DNA from: Ananas comosus
Taxonomy: Eukaryota; Streptophyta; Magnoliopsida; Poales; Bromeliaceae
NCBI RefSeq assembly: GCF_001540865.1
Contig: NC_033621.1
Location: 2,079,439-2,143,438, forward strand
Direction: 5' to 3'
DNA: 64,000 nucleotides
The notes under the pieces are model-generated. The model did no database searches and was not told where the DNA came from. It worked only from the letters and a program-made list of their open reading frames with translations. Positions within the stretch are counted from its first letter, which is position 1; each line of letters begins with the position of its first letter. The position numbers were made by a program, and so were the translations under genes. Below, piece by piece: positions 35,463-48,180 of this stretch.

Positions 35463-36355
35463 AGAGGAATGCTTCAATACACCGGCTAAATTAAATCTAG
35501 CCGTTTATATTTGAGGGGCGAGATTAACTTTTGCATAATAGTTACCTGCTAACAGGTTACCATTCGTAAGGGTAATATGGAAAAACAAATACAAGCTAAT
35601 TACCAAATTTGATTAACCCTATACAAATATTTGTTTCCTTATTTAATTTTCTTACTTACCAACTTAAAAAGTGCTAATTTGATAAGTAATAAACATTTAT
35701 TTAAACCTTATAATTGTGTACATGAAATTCAAATTTAATTTTAATTTTAATTTGTAAAACGAAAAAATTTTATGTTTAAATGAATAGTATATTTCAATTC
35801 AAATTGTTAATTTGATATTAAAACGACACGAAATTTCAAATATATTAACTTATTTTAAATTGTAAATTATGTTGTATTTATAAACATAATTTTTATTATT
35901 TATTTAAATTAAAGGCTTCTATTTTTAAAATTAAATTCAAATTGTTCATTCGATAGTAAAAACAACATTAAAGTTTAAAAATATTGATTAAAATTAAATT
36001 TTAAATTTAGATTTAAATGTAGATTGGACATGGATTTCTCTCTCAACAAAGAAAAAAATGGTAAAATAGCTTCGAGGAAAATATCTGTGGGTGAAAAGTT
36101 TCTAAGAATAAAATGGGATATCTTACCAAATTACTAGAAGAGCATTATGGGAATGAAAATAAAAATTTACAAAAAAAGCCCTTCATACTAATTTTACATA
36201 TGAGGAAATAATTTACCCTTGGTAGGAGGGTGACCGGTACCTATGGCAACAAAAGCCAGTCACCCTCTTAACTAAATGACATCTCCACCATTCATTTTAA
36301 AAAATTTAAGGGCCGAGATTTTTTTGGTGTATAGGAGCATTGCTCTTATCATCCT
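35463..36355. mobile_element. candidate MITE with RSAATGCTYCWATACACC ends
   Basis: The left end (GGAATGCTTCAATACACCGG, about 35464) and the right end, read inverted (GCAATGCTCCTATACACC, about 36337-36354), form an imperfect terminal repeat about 890 bp apart. The inside is AT-rich, with scattered CTCGGCCC and GGGCGAGATT near the ends. No coding capacity or certain target-site duplication is seen. Confidence 0.5.
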
Positions 36356-37953
36356 TACAGGATGAGATGATAGAGCGGTCTACGGCCGACGTGGTGGACT
36401 GGGTCCGGAAAATAAGTAACAAGTTGTCAATCTTGGTCGTTGAACCATCAATTTATCCGTGCGAGGGTGGTGTCGGCGCCGACTCCTCGGTGGGCGCCGA
36501 TTTCATCGTTGGGTGGAGGAGACGTGGGCCTGCTCGGCCCATTTAACGGGGACCAGCACCTAATTCCGGCCCAATTAAATGCGACAGGTTTCATTCCCAA
36601 TATTGTACGTTTTCATTTTTTTTTTTCATTTTCTTTTTTGAAGGAAAAAAGAATAATAATACAAAGAAGAGTGTTTTTGCTTGACAAGAGGAGTTGGGAA
36701 ATAAATTAAAAATAAAAAAGCATATAAAAATGTGCTTCTACTTGGAAGACACTAATAATATATCGTAAATGAATGATTGTAATCTACACACTGTAATTTT
36801 TTTTTTTTTTTTTTGGAAACAAAGAAAATATTTTTTCACCACGCGTAATGCAAAAGCCTAAAGATGCTTTTAACATGAAAAAAAAGTGATCAAAGGTAAG
36901 GCCCCCAACACCACCAAAAATAAATAAATAAATAAAAGGACAAGTGATTGCCCCAATTTAACCAAAGTCCCATTTTTTATTTTTCTCCTTTTTTGAAAAC
37001 AAAACAAAAAAAGAAAGGGCCTGATTTAGCCATTTAGGGACAAGATAATAAGGTAGAATTACCATAATGTCCTTTTTGGCTCCTTGGATTTTTAATTGCA
37101 GTTCACAGTAGGAGTGAGCTCAATCTAAACAGATCTCAAAGAAGGGGACAAAAAAAAAAAAGTCTAAAAGAAATTCAAAGTCACAAAGCACAATTTGATA
37201 TCTACCTTTTTTTTTTTTTTTTTTTTACTTACTTCACCAATTTAGCATCTGAATTTACTTAGTTTCTTGCAATATTATTTACTCAGCATTTTACACAGTG
37301 AAGAAGATTTTGGACAGAATTGAAATTAATTGAAAATCCAAGAACAACACTTACATATTCTACCAAAAGTTTACTCCCAATAGAGTTCAGGAAAATGAAT
37401 CTATGTGCACAACTACATTCACACTGTAAATAAAGTACTACTGCATAATTTTGCTCTTCCAATTTTCCAATGGTTTTTTTACAGATGTTTAAATATAGAA
37501 ACAAAATTGATTTAGACGATAGTTGTACAGATGTTTAAGTATAGAAACTAAAATAGGTTTATCTAAGATGATGTTGAAAAACTTAAAGATAAACCAAGCA
37601 TTTTATTTAACATAACATGTCCTTCAGATTTTCGGTCCTGCTTCAATTCAACACAGCAGATATGATTTCCAATCTTTTTGTTCCTTACAAGTTACAAAAA
37701 TGGTCTTACGGCAAATAGAAAATTGTGGTTGGATTGCGAAAGTTTGAGGTCCAAATGTAGGTAGAAAAATCAGGCAATGAACTTATTTCTTCTTCGAAAA
37801 TGAATCCTCTCCAAAAAAAAATTATGATGACATTGTAAATGTTTTCTCTGGTATACAAGCTCTTCTCTTCGATTGATCTAATAAGGATCTAAGTAAGTAA
37901 TCACTATCAAGCCGACGCTTCTAGCTCGACTCTAAGAATGTAAGAGAAACAAC
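36356..37953. other. GAUT11 downstream spacer
   Basis: A GC-rich patch at 36360-36600 (open frame of 68 codons, not recognised) is followed by AT-rich DNA with long T or A runs (36799-36815, 37206-37225). The last 300 bp or so before 37953 probably hold the 3' UTR of the GAUT11-like gene on the minus strand. Confidence 0.45.
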
Positions 37954-40900
37954 TCAATGAATAAAGCATTCTTTAATAAAAGGATGCGAGAAATCCACAT
38001 ACTGTTCCCATATATGCTTGTACCTGGTGATGGCCAACTTTAGCCAGGGCTTCATGTTCCCGCTATAGTGGACCGCCGCCGCGCTCTCGATCAATCTATC
38101 GTCGATCGCGAAGTTGTACCCTAATCCCAAGACATGCCATCTCCGATCGAGCGGCTCCACCAGCCCGTAGAATGTCAGAAGGCCAGGGGGGAGCGTGCCC
38201 GACTTCCAAAGCATCTGGTCAGCATTTTGCTCCTGCCAGTAATGATACTTTGCGGTCACATCCGCCTTTCTCCACGCAATTAGGTCTAAAATGTTCATTC
38301 CGAAAGCCCATCCACAAGCTTGCGGGTCGAATTTTGAGCTGATGAGCGGGTCGGAGAAATTTAGATACTTGTAGAACCGATGAAATGCCTCGAGGCAAGT
38401 TTCGACAGCCCCAATTACGTTTCCGTGCAATTCTATGGAGAATAAAGCGGTCAAATCCTTCTGAACCACGACATCGTCGTCAAGAAAGACTACTTTCTCC
38501 AAATTTGGGACTATTTGAGGAATATAGAAACGCAAGTGGTTCAGTAAGGAAGCAAAATCAGGGTTCTGTTTGACCAGAGGAGAATAAGAAGCATTAAGCC
38601 AAGAGAACTCTTCTACGCTTCGAACTTCAATTGTGCTTCCTTTGTAGTCATTTATAAGGAACCAAGTAGTCATTGCATGGTAATTGATGCTGTCGGTGAC
38701 TATATGAAACACGAGTTGCTGAGGGTGGTCCGCATTGGAAACTGTGGAGTTTACGACAACAGCTGTCCCGAGCACATTATCCGAGAATACGCAAAAATGG
38801 TACAAGTTATTATCCACGAGCCTCGGTGAGTTCCTTCGCTCCTCCACGAGCCTTCTAACTGATGGGTTCTTAAACCATTCTTCTGCGATCTTTATGTTCA
38901 GACAATGGAGGCTTTTCGGCATAGATTCCGATGCCAATCGGCCAAACTCAGCGCTTTGCACAATCGCTGCTCTCGCCCGCTCTTCAAGGGCAAGAGCATG
39001 GTTTTTCAAAGTCACTATTGTGGTGCTGATGTCGTAGTGGGAGTCTTGGGCTTTATAGATAAGCCGTGCGAGTTGAGTTACAATGGGATGGGCTTCTTCT
39101 AGAACGATGGCTTTTCCCCTAACGGCCGCTTGGGAAAGAAGTTTTTGGCAGCTTCTTATTTGCGTGCTGAGCTCCCATGCAAGGACAAGGTTGCCGTGCT
39201 CTTTTGCGATCACCACATAAGCCTTTGCTAGTGTCATCTGATCGGCCAATTGCCTGGCGAAAGATGTGCTGCTTAATAGCTCTTGGGTGAAGTTCACTCT
39301 CTCACGGGAGACCTCTTCTCTTGCAGAATCTTTGTCCTGCAAAGTGTTGCATACATAAGCATGAGTAAGCATGGAAAGAAAGAGCTTCTGGAGAAGCACA
39401 GAGAACACTGTACACTTCCAAGAGTTATTTACAGGTATAAAGATGAAGCCTGATAAATATGTATCAAGGGAGTAAATTCCGCTTATGAATCTACTAAAGG
39501 CAACTGAAATGTTTTTATCCTCATTTATCGCACATTAAAATCCTGAATATTCTGGTGTTTTTAAGATAAATAGCACCCCATTTTGCTGTACTCGTATCCA
39601 AGGTTGGCTTTTCTTCTTAGATTTTTCAAATTTTCAACTTGCAATTCGCATATTTCAGACCATTGTTCTAAATTTCCATCTATTGTCTAACAGTACAAGA
39701 AGGTGCCTTCAACACAACTGCTTTGAGTTGATAAATCACGATCACACAGCGCGTGCAACATTGCATTTTTCTTTTTGTTTCCCCCATTATTTGTGAGCTT
39801 GACAAAAAACTCTGTAACATGGAGAACGATAATGAGACTCCAGTCAGCATCGAAGAAACAACGATGCTAAAGAAACCTATGTAACCAGATGGAAAGAAGA
39901 CCTCTCAAAAACAGCTAGTGTAAATCTTAAAATGGCAGTATAAGCTAAGTTGGAGGCCTTCAAATTATTTGCTGAGTCATAGCCATAATTATCATCAATG
40001 TGCAGACTCAACTGGATAGAGATTGCACAATTCTTTAATTGCACCTAAACATTCTACCAGCCATCATAAATAAGCAGTAATGCAATGGTTCAACATTGAC
40101 TTGAAGGTCATTAAAGAAACAGACCAATGATTAAATCCATAAAAAATCTTGTTCCTTTCAGACTAGTATGTTTTATTCCACAACAAGCTCCTCTTCTAGT
40201 TCTCTCACATCACCATATTGCAAACCACCATTCTCTCAAAAGCACCTGGAAAATATAATAAGATCTTCAAACTGATCCCATTGTGATTGAATCTCTCAAC
40301 AATGTTATCCCTAAGTTCTGGTGTGCTTAATGCCACATCATGCGACTTCGTTCGATGTATAAAATACTCAAGTAAACTGCTAAATGACTGCAAACTAAGG
40401 AGGAAGCTCTCATATTCTAGTCTTGAACAGCTACCAGATGCACCAGGACAACACTAGAGGCATGCAGTTCGGTCTTTCCCACCCTAATGATAACTAAGTA
40501 GGAAAAAGTTAGCCAATGTTTAATTTGGGGTGTCATAGAAAGTTTAACTAGCATACACAATCATGGATGAGTTTAATTACACCTCTGCTATCATCTTCTT
40601 TTCAATGGGTAAATGACAAATATAAACCATTTAGGAGATGTAAAGGAAATGATAAAGTGAGTGATAACAAAATTCTACATGTTGGCCGGAATAGTAGTTC
40701 ATAATTACCCTAGAATAATCTGGTTTGAAAAAAAAAAAAAAATCCATAAGCAAATTTTGATGTGCTTGGATTTATAAGTGTACGATTTGAATTATAGCCC
40801 GGTTTCATACATCCAATCAGGCACCAAGGAACAAGGAACGCACATGATTCCAGCTAACTCCAGTTTATTGTATCAATTTCTGAATTAAATAATATTCATG

Positions 40901-42213
40901 AAGTCCTTCAGAGCTTTCCTAATTTATCCACAATTGTGAACCTTCTCGTAAATATTTACTTCAGAGGTAAACTAAGTGCAATAATTTACCAATCAATTAC
41001 AAGATCTTACAAAAATCTGAGAAATATAGTCTCATACTTGCAGAAAAATCCGGTTGCCTAAATTGTGTTTGCCGAACACTTCAATGATGTCAAACAAAGT
41101 TAGATTATACTAAGGATTTCATGCTACAAGTTGCATAATCAAAACCATGGTTTTCTTTGATAGCACTACCTGCCCACAATAGTTTCTAATAATACCAAAC
41201 CAGAAAATTTACTGTTCATTACCAACTCAACATTGTTGAATCCTCACCCTTCTTCACCTAAAAGAAGCAAATATTGCAGCATCGTATGAAAAGCTAAGAC
41301 AAAATACTCTTGCACGTGCAAAACTATTTGGTGCAATAACAGTCGCAGCTGAACAGTTGCACCGTGTAGAAAGCTCATTACTATGAAGCGTTTCAGGTCA
41401 ATAATGGTGTATCACAGTCGTAATCGTTTTTTTCTATCAATTGACTACCTACCTACAGTCGTTTTCCAATGAAATTGAAGCGGACAGATGTGTTCAATTG
41501 TAGAATTTTTCTTCTTGTAACTTCCATTATTGAAAAGTTACAAAGAAAAAGAAAAAGAACTTATTTTATTTCCTCATTTTAGAAAAGCGAGTATGCAATC
41601 ACCTTCAAATTAGGTGAAAGATTCGCACTCATCTTTGCTGTTGAGGGGGCATGAGGGAATCGAAATCGGATTAAGAGGACTCATGCATCGGCCCACTAAG
41701 ACATCCTACCTAATTCACATGACTAGGTCCCTAAAAAGTCTCCAACAGATATTTATTCAAAATCACTATTCTAAGTAATTAATTTAGGTAAGTCGACAGC
41801 TAGTAATAATACTTTGAGCATCTAATACTTATTCAAACAAACAAAATCAATTTTGGCGTTTGAATATTCAATACTACTACCCAATTCTCATTGATTAATC
41901 TCAAACAAGGGAAAATAAACTAAAATTGCGAGTTGGGTATTCTTCAAACCTTCAAAAAACACTAAATATTTGATTAATTTCTATCGAATTTACTGATTAG
42001 ATCGGGGTCCGAAGGAATTGAATAGAATTTTGGGCAGATCCAGTACAGAATCAAGGAACAAACCCTAATCGGCGGCTCGAATTGCTCCAGATGGTGATGA
42101 TGAACAACGAAGAGAACCAACCCCGCGAGAACGAACACCCCCAAAAGCCACCAGATCCAATACGAGAGCCTCCTCCTCGGCGGGCGCCGGAACTCGGGCG
42201 CCCTCCGCCGCAT
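37954..42213 (-). CDS. GAUT11: GAUT11-like galacturonosyltransferase (GT8)
   Basis: A type II Golgi membrane enzyme of glycosyltransferase family 8 that adds galacturonic acid in pectin synthesis (family knowledge). Two coding exons: 42064-42213 (50 codons) and 37954-39336 (460 codons plus stop), with a 2.7-kb intron between, give 510 aa. Exon 1 codes a basic cytosolic tail and one membrane anchor (WIWWLLGVFVLAGLVLFVV). Exon 2 starts DKDSAREEVSRERVNFTQEL and has LADQMTLAKAYVVIAKEH, LYHFCVFSDNVL, the DDD metal site in VVFLDDDVVVQKDL, FDPQACGWAFGMN, TLPPGLLTFYGL and HYSGNMKPWLKLAI. It matches GAUT11 better than GAUT10. Relative to the Arabidopsis protein as I recall it, about 27 residues between SPLVKQ and NPDFASLLNHL are missing, without any frame break. 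All catalytic motifs remain. Confidence 0.9.
39337..42063 (-). other. GAUT11 intron, 2.7 kb
   Basis: The intron is AT-rich and contains no open frame that resembles a protein and no complete transposon that I can delimit. It begins GTTTGTTCC and ends TTTGCAG on the minus strand. An additional untranslated or alternative exon cannot be excluded. Confidence 0.5.
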
Positions 42214-42720
42214 GTCGCCGAAGAGCCCACACCTCTCCCTCGCCCCCCCAGCCCCACCACCACCACCGACTCCGAATCCCTCAGATCGAACCTACGGAGC
42301 TCGATTCGGATCCCCACCGCCGCATATTCCGGGGGCGGACTCCAAAACCCTCACCTCGGATCATGCGGCGGGGTTGGGGAATGGGCTCTTTCGCCGTCTC
42401 TCTACTCGGCGGGAGGAGGAGGAGGAGGAGGGGTAGTAGTAGGAGGAGGAGAGCGTGGGGGGCGGAGCTCGGGGCGCGAAGAGGTGGAAGACGCGATTCA
42501 AACGCTAGGGTTTCGGGGATCGAGCGCCATGGGAGGAGGGGATTGGGGATTGGGGAGGAGGAGAGGAGGGGAGTGGAGGGGGATAGATACAGGGGAGAAG
42601 AGATCTATACACCGCGACGATGACGTAAAAGGACAGAGGAGAACAGGGTCTCTCTCTCTCGATTCACGTTTCCCTTGGGCGGGACCCACACGAAGCGCGA
42701 AAAACCATTCCGTGCACACC
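42214..42720 (-). promoter_or_regulatory. GAUT11 leader and proximal promoter
   Basis: A GC-rich leader with GGA/CCT runs (about 42412-42450) lies upstream of the ATG at 42213 on the minus strand. The long plus-strand open frame here is antisense to the leader and exon 1 and is not called. A CACCGGGTGC motif at 42717-42726 marks the distal edge. Confidence 0.5.
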
Positions 42721-42776
42721 GGGTGCATGAGAATATCTCATGCACTGTTGACCCCGCTTGCTCCAAATTAAGGAAA

Positions 42777-43491
42777 TATTTCAAATATCACCCAGTGGAT
42801 CCACACTTTCTCACTTTAGTATCCTGTGATTTAAAGTGTATCAATTTAGTATCCTGTGGTTTTATTTTTATTTTTTTATTATCGATTTCACTAATTTTTT
42901 TCGTTAAATCGGTGATAAAGTTAAAACTAAAGAGTACTAAAGTGACTATTTGATAAACCTAGGTAGGGTATATTAAGTTTTTTTGTATATAATTTAACGA
43001 AATATTAACAAAAAAGCTGACGAAAAGATAAAAATGAAACCACAGGACGCTAATTTGATACACTTTAAACCACAGAGTACTAAAGTAAGGAAGTGTGAAA
43101 CCACATAAATGGTATATGAAGTTTACCCTAAAATTAAAGATAAATTTTAAATACCACCCATGTGGTTTCACACTTTCTCACTTTAGTATCCTGTATTTTA
43201 AAGTATATCAATTTAGTACCTTGTGTTTTTATTTTTTTTTTCTTTTCATCAGTTTCTCTATTAACTTTTCGTTAAATGATATATAAAAAAACTTCAGATA
43301 CCCCACCTATGGTTTATCGAATATTCACTTCAATACACTTTAATTTTAACTTTGTCACTAGTTTAATGAAAAAAAAATTAGTAAAAAAGAGAAAAATACA
43401 ACCACATGGTATGAAAGTGATATATTTTAAACTAAAGGGTACTACAGTGAGAAAGCGTCAAACCACATGAATGATATTTGCAATTTTTTCT
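42777..43491. mobile_element. two tandem MITEs of the TTCAAATAYCACYC family
   Basis: Two elements of about 350 bp follow each other head to tail (42777-43134 and 43141-43491). Each has a left end like AAATACCACCCATGTGGTTT, TCACTTTAGTATCCTGTG and AAAGTGTATCAATTTAGT, and each ends with the inverted form (ACCACATRAATGRTAT). They are the same family as 22031-23011 and 20955-21140. Confidence 0.7.
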
Positions 43492-46400
43492 AAAATTAAT
43501 TAACCATTAATTAGCAGTTAATAGTTTCAAATAATAAAGATCTACTAGTTTATCTAGAGTAATTAAAAATTTATTATTCTATTATTTAGGGATTGAATAG
43601 TTTCAGCAATCAACAGTACATAATAGAAAATTATTTCTTTTATGGTGGTCATAGAAATGAGTTATTACCCAATTTGAAAAAAATAATAATAATCAATGAA
43701 ATTTACGATTATTTTTATATACAGATTTGTAATATTTATTGTATATTAAGGAACATAGGATCTCGTATGATTATTATTTATATTTATACAGGTGAAAATT
43801 TTATATGGTGGTTTGTGTCTACAAATATAAAAATGGTAACAAAATTTATTGTGAATATTTTTTATAATTTTATATACAGAAAATTTCGGCGAAGGTAATC
43901 ACCTTTCTACACGTGTACGGTTGGATTAATCTAATTAGTTATGCGCATCCGCGTGTTTGGGGCTTATCATAAATAATAAATAATAATCACGTAACGTAAT
44001 GCCCCTTCCAACAACAAAGGGTATTTTAAGAAAACAGAGGTGTATGGAATGTACGGATACACCGGGTGCATGAAACAGCTACACCGATGCAATCCTTCGG
44101 CGCATCCGGGGCCATTTGACTTTTCTCGAGTACCACTGTTGGGACAATCCTGGCCGTACGATGGTGAGATTCTCCGGTGTAACGTCCCCGTGTCACTGTC
44201 CCGACACTGACGTGTGGGGCCCAGATGAAAGTGTTCGGTGGGGGCTCGGTGTAACCGTTATACCGAAGAGGGTGAGTCATGCGATCGACGGATGAGTCGA
44301 CACGTCGAGTTCGGTGGGCCTCGTGATTGGTGCCCTCACCCTGTTGGTTAGCATGGACATTTTGTGTGCACCGGGTGTACCGTGCACCGACAGCGTGTGA
44401 GATTTTTTTAACACGGTTTTTGTATTAAAAAAAAATCACAAGTTTTAAATTTAGTTTAAATTTATTTTATTAGCTTCCCTATCGAGTGGTCTTATTTTAT
44501 TTTATTATTTTATCATATTTAGTAGTAAGGATCTTAGGCAACGCAATAGAAAATATTGATTAAAATAATAAGACTTATTTTTTTTCTATAAAATTATAAT
44601 TGAATTCGTCAATAGATAAGTTATTTGTCAGTGTGGATTAGTGATATCTAATTCTTTACGAAAGTTTCTGTTTTTAAAATAACAATAACACCAAATAAAA
44701 TTATAAATATAAAAATTTTAATAAGTAAGTATTCTATTTTAAATGCTGATTCATAAATATTAATAAATTTCTTAAATTATAGCTTTTTATATGCCAAAGC
44801 CACTAAGATAATTTATTTTTTACATTTCCAGATACAGCGGTGCACGAGCAATTTGGTGCACCGCGCGCATGCAATGTTTTAGTGGAAGTGGGTGCGCAGT
44901 GCGACGGTTAACACATCGCTTTTTTGTGACACTGCCACGTGGGGCCTACAAACTGTGGGTCCCACTCCAGAAACGTGATTTACAAGCGCGATGGAGATTG
45001 CTTGAAGTAAATAAAATAAAATAAAAATACAAATCATTTTAAATTAAATTATTTGATTTTTTTAGCACTTTGAATTTACTGCTTAATCTTTTAATTTACT
45101 TAATTTTAATTTTAGATTAATTTATAATTATAAAAATTATATAAAATATACTAACTATACGCATCGAAACTTTGAAGTCGACATTTTATTGACCGACTCG
45201 AATTAAATAAATTAAAAATTTGGATAGTAAAATTAAAATTAAAATTGTTCATCTGTACTTCAGGTAAATTCTATACATATTAACTAATTTTTTTTAAAAA
45301 AAAAAACTCAAGGGTTTTAATTTTTGTAAACGAGGAACGCGTGAATGAAATAGGATTCTACTGATAAGACGATCCAAGTTCCTGTGGATTAGAGACTTTT
45401 ATATTTATGATTTGGTATTAAAGGATCAGAAATTGTTCGACAAAAAATTGTACCAAAGGAACTAAAACATATATAATTTATGAGTTTAAATTTTTCGAAC
45501 GCGCACAAATTAGCACTTGAGCTTGACTTAGAGCAGAGTCGGAAACCGAACCCAGAATAAGGAGACCACACAAATTTTGTACTTAGATTTTCCGAATTGG
45601 AAGAGACTAAGAAAGAAGAAGAGCAAATTTGTACACGAATTCACATAGATTATGTAGATCTTAATTAACATGATTGTAAGCAAGATAATATTTAACGCAG
45701 AAACTAACACTATTGTTGTTAGCGGATATGATTTCATTCTTTTTCTTTTTTCGCAAGTTAAAATTTTCAGAATACTGGTTGTTTTACATAGATTCGGTGA
45801 ATCTGACCATTGTCTACTAATGATTTTGATTAGATTCAGCGGAGCAAAATGTTTTCTTTTTTAGTAATGAGAGTTAATGTTTTTAGAGCTTTTTTTTTAT
45901 TTTTACATTACGGATCGAGGTCAATAATTTATACCTATGCACGCTTTAAACTTTTTTTTTACTTTGGTAGTAGCTACAAATTAAGATTTTGGCCACACAT
46001 GTGTATTCTCATTAGTTATATTTTATCAATTTATTATACTTCACCCAGTAGTTACTGACTAGATTCAATGAATCTGTTTATATTCAATAAATTCTGTGGT
46101 TAATATCATGGCTTGTTAGTAAGAAGCAAAGTCCTTTCTTTTAATCATTTTTTCCCTCCAATAAAATACACACACATCATTACAACTTTGTACAAATTAT
46201 CAAAGTACCCATAGAATATTTTGTAACTAAGATTAATTCCAAGTACAAAATAGCTCATTTGTCCTTCAAATTACTAGGACAAATCCCAATTACAGTCCTA
46301 CATGCATCCAAACATTTGTGGAGACAAATTTTGAATGGGGAGGTTATTTGTTGTGGAACATACTCTTTGGTATTCAATTGCATGCGTTATAAATGTACTC

Positions 46401-46889
46401 TTGACTCGTGCGCAAACAATTTTGTCTCTTTTCCCTTTTGTACGTTCGATATTGGGTGTAAATTTTACGCCTCTTCATTCAGTTGCTTAATATTTTACAC
46501 TAATTTTATCATATTTTTAATTTTTTTACACTAAAAGACTAATGGAGTTGACAAAAGTCTTAAAATTAAAGACTAAGTATATATATATAAGACTTATATC
46601 CGATTTTTGAAATTATAACATGTTTGAAATTCTTAAGTATCGAATCTTATAATTTTTTGACATTATTCATTTAGATTGAGAGAACAGAGAAGAAAAGAAA
46701 TAGAAAAAGATTTCTCTTTGTTGTTTGGATTATGGGAAAAAAAAAAAAGAAACAGAAGAAGAGACAACAACTCTCTCCCTTGCTCCTCACTTCTGAAGAG
46801 AGAGAGAGAAAAAAAAAAAAAAAAGTTGGTATGACAGCTTTTTTCTCCATTAATTTCTCTCGCTGTCTCTCTCCAAATTTCGATCCAAA
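43492..46889. other. gene-free spacer with a relic MITE
   Basis: AT-rich DNA with two GC-richer islands (44040-44400 and 44835-44990). Both islands carry GTGTCACTGYC and CGTGTGGGGCC or CACGTGGGGCC, so they are probably related transposon pieces. CACCGGGTG motifs lie at 44060 and 44369. A third relic of the palindromic MITE lies at 45050-45280. Open frames at 45670-46534 are AT-driven and unlike any protein I know. Confidence 0.45.
45050..45280. mobile_element. palindromic MITE, copy 3 (relic)
   Basis: Related to 15000-15330: it shares TTGGATAGTAAAATTAAAA, ATATACTAACTA and GAAGTCGACATTTT. It is more decayed than the other two copies. Confidence 0.5.
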
Positions 46890-48180
46890 TTAGAGAAAAT
46901 GATTTTTTTCTCGGGTCAATTAGTATAAAAAATTTACAAATTTTGCCGTTTTTTCCGATTTTACAGATTTAGACTGGATTTTCAACAAACTGATTAAAAT
47001 ACTCTTATTTCTTTCTGTCTCTTCTTTTTTTTTTCCTTCGTNTTTTCTCTCCGATCCTCATCGCTTCCTCCACCACCTCCGCGGCCCCGGCGACGGTAAC
47101 GAGGGCGGCGCCATCTCCTTTTCCTCCATTTTCTTCTCCACTGGCGCCGGCGCCCCTCGGCGACAGTAACAAGGGCGGTGCCGCCTCTTCCGCCACCGCC
47201 TCCGCCTCCACCTCCGCTGGCACCGAAGAAGGAGAAGGAGAACTCGAAGTGGGCCCGGGTGAGGGTGGAACGAACGAGGCGATGAGGTCGTTGTCGATGA
47301 GGTGCTCGCCCCCCGTGAGGGTGAGGAAAAAAGACGCGTCCATATCTAAGAAACGAACAATTAATGCAAAGGATAGAAAAAACCAAGAATAAAAAGTAAA
47401 AAAAATATATATATATATTCTCTTTAAAAGATCATTATATATCGTTACTATTACCGAAAATTCTAAGAATCAAAGAAAAATGAAAAAAAAGATGGCAATT
47501 GCACTGTTAAAAAAAATTATACTGTTTTATAAGAAAATTGTACTATTTAATATAAACGTTACACTTTTTGAGATGAAAAATGTATTTTTTGAAATAAAAG
47601 TTGTATTCTTTCGACAAAAATTATACTATTTTAGAAAAAATTGTACTATTTTCCGATGCTCATCGCCTCATCATTTTCTTCTTCTTCCTCTTCCCTTGAC
47701 CCCTTTCTCCCCCTTCTCCTCCAACCCCATCCTCATCAACGTGAGCCTTTTTGCCTTGCACGCGGCACCTGAGCCCCAAAACATGGAAACGACCTCATCG
47801 CCTCTGTTGGCTCCTCCCTCACCCGGGCCTGCTTTGAGTTCTTCTCCGGCATCGGCATCGGCAGAGGCGGAGGCGGAGACAGAGAAGGCGGCACCGTCCT
47901 CGTTATTGTCGCCGAGGGCTGTCAGCAGCGACGAAGAAGGAGATGGAGGAAAAGAATGCGGCGTTGCTCTTGTAACCGTCGCCGAGGGCTGCGGAGGCAG
48001 AAGAAGGTGATGAGGGTCGGAGAGAAAAAAGAACAAAGCGAAAAAAAGAAGACAAAGAAAGGAATAAGAGTATTTTGGTCTGTTTGTTAAAAATCCGATC
48101 CGAATCTGTAAAATAAAAAAAAACGGCCTAGTTTTACAAAAGCTCAAAACTTATATATTTTTATGCAAATTGGCATTTTT
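46890..48180. repeat. large inverted repeat with proline/alanine/glutamate-rich reading frames
   Basis: An arm at about 46890-47340 and an arm at about 47640-48180 are inverted, imperfect copies about 300 bp apart. Shared landmarks are TTTTACAGATT, AACAAACWGAYYAAAATACTC, CTCTCCGAYCCTCATC and GGGCCCGGGTGAGG or its relatives. Each arm holds two internal copies of a unit around CCCTCGGCGACRGTAAC. Read outward from the centre in the left arm (minus strand) and right arm (plus strand), both keep a similar frame with PPSPGP, SSSP, EAEAE and ALVTVA. An N at 47042 lies in the left arm. It may be a fold-back element carrying a gene fragment; no terminal repeat or target-site duplication is certain. 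Confidence 0.6.

Noticed and set aside
36340..36546. possible exon at the edge of a MITE
   Set aside because: The open frame crosses the putative element end and has no recognisable protein content or partner exon.
42082..42771. 229-codon plus-strand open frame
   Set aside because: It is antisense to GAUT11 exon 1 and its GC-rich leader. Its proline/arginine/glycine content comes from composition, whereas the minus strand codes a conserved protein.
45670..46534. chain of hydrophobic open frames
   Set aside because: Phe/Ile/Leu/Tyr-rich frames in AT-rich DNA are expected by chance. There is no codon bias or homology.
47480..48010. 176-codon plus-strand open frame as a gene
   Set aside because: Its first half is AT-rich noise and the second half is one arm of an inverted repeat. 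No start, splice site or known domain supports a functional gene, so it is reported only as part of the repeat.
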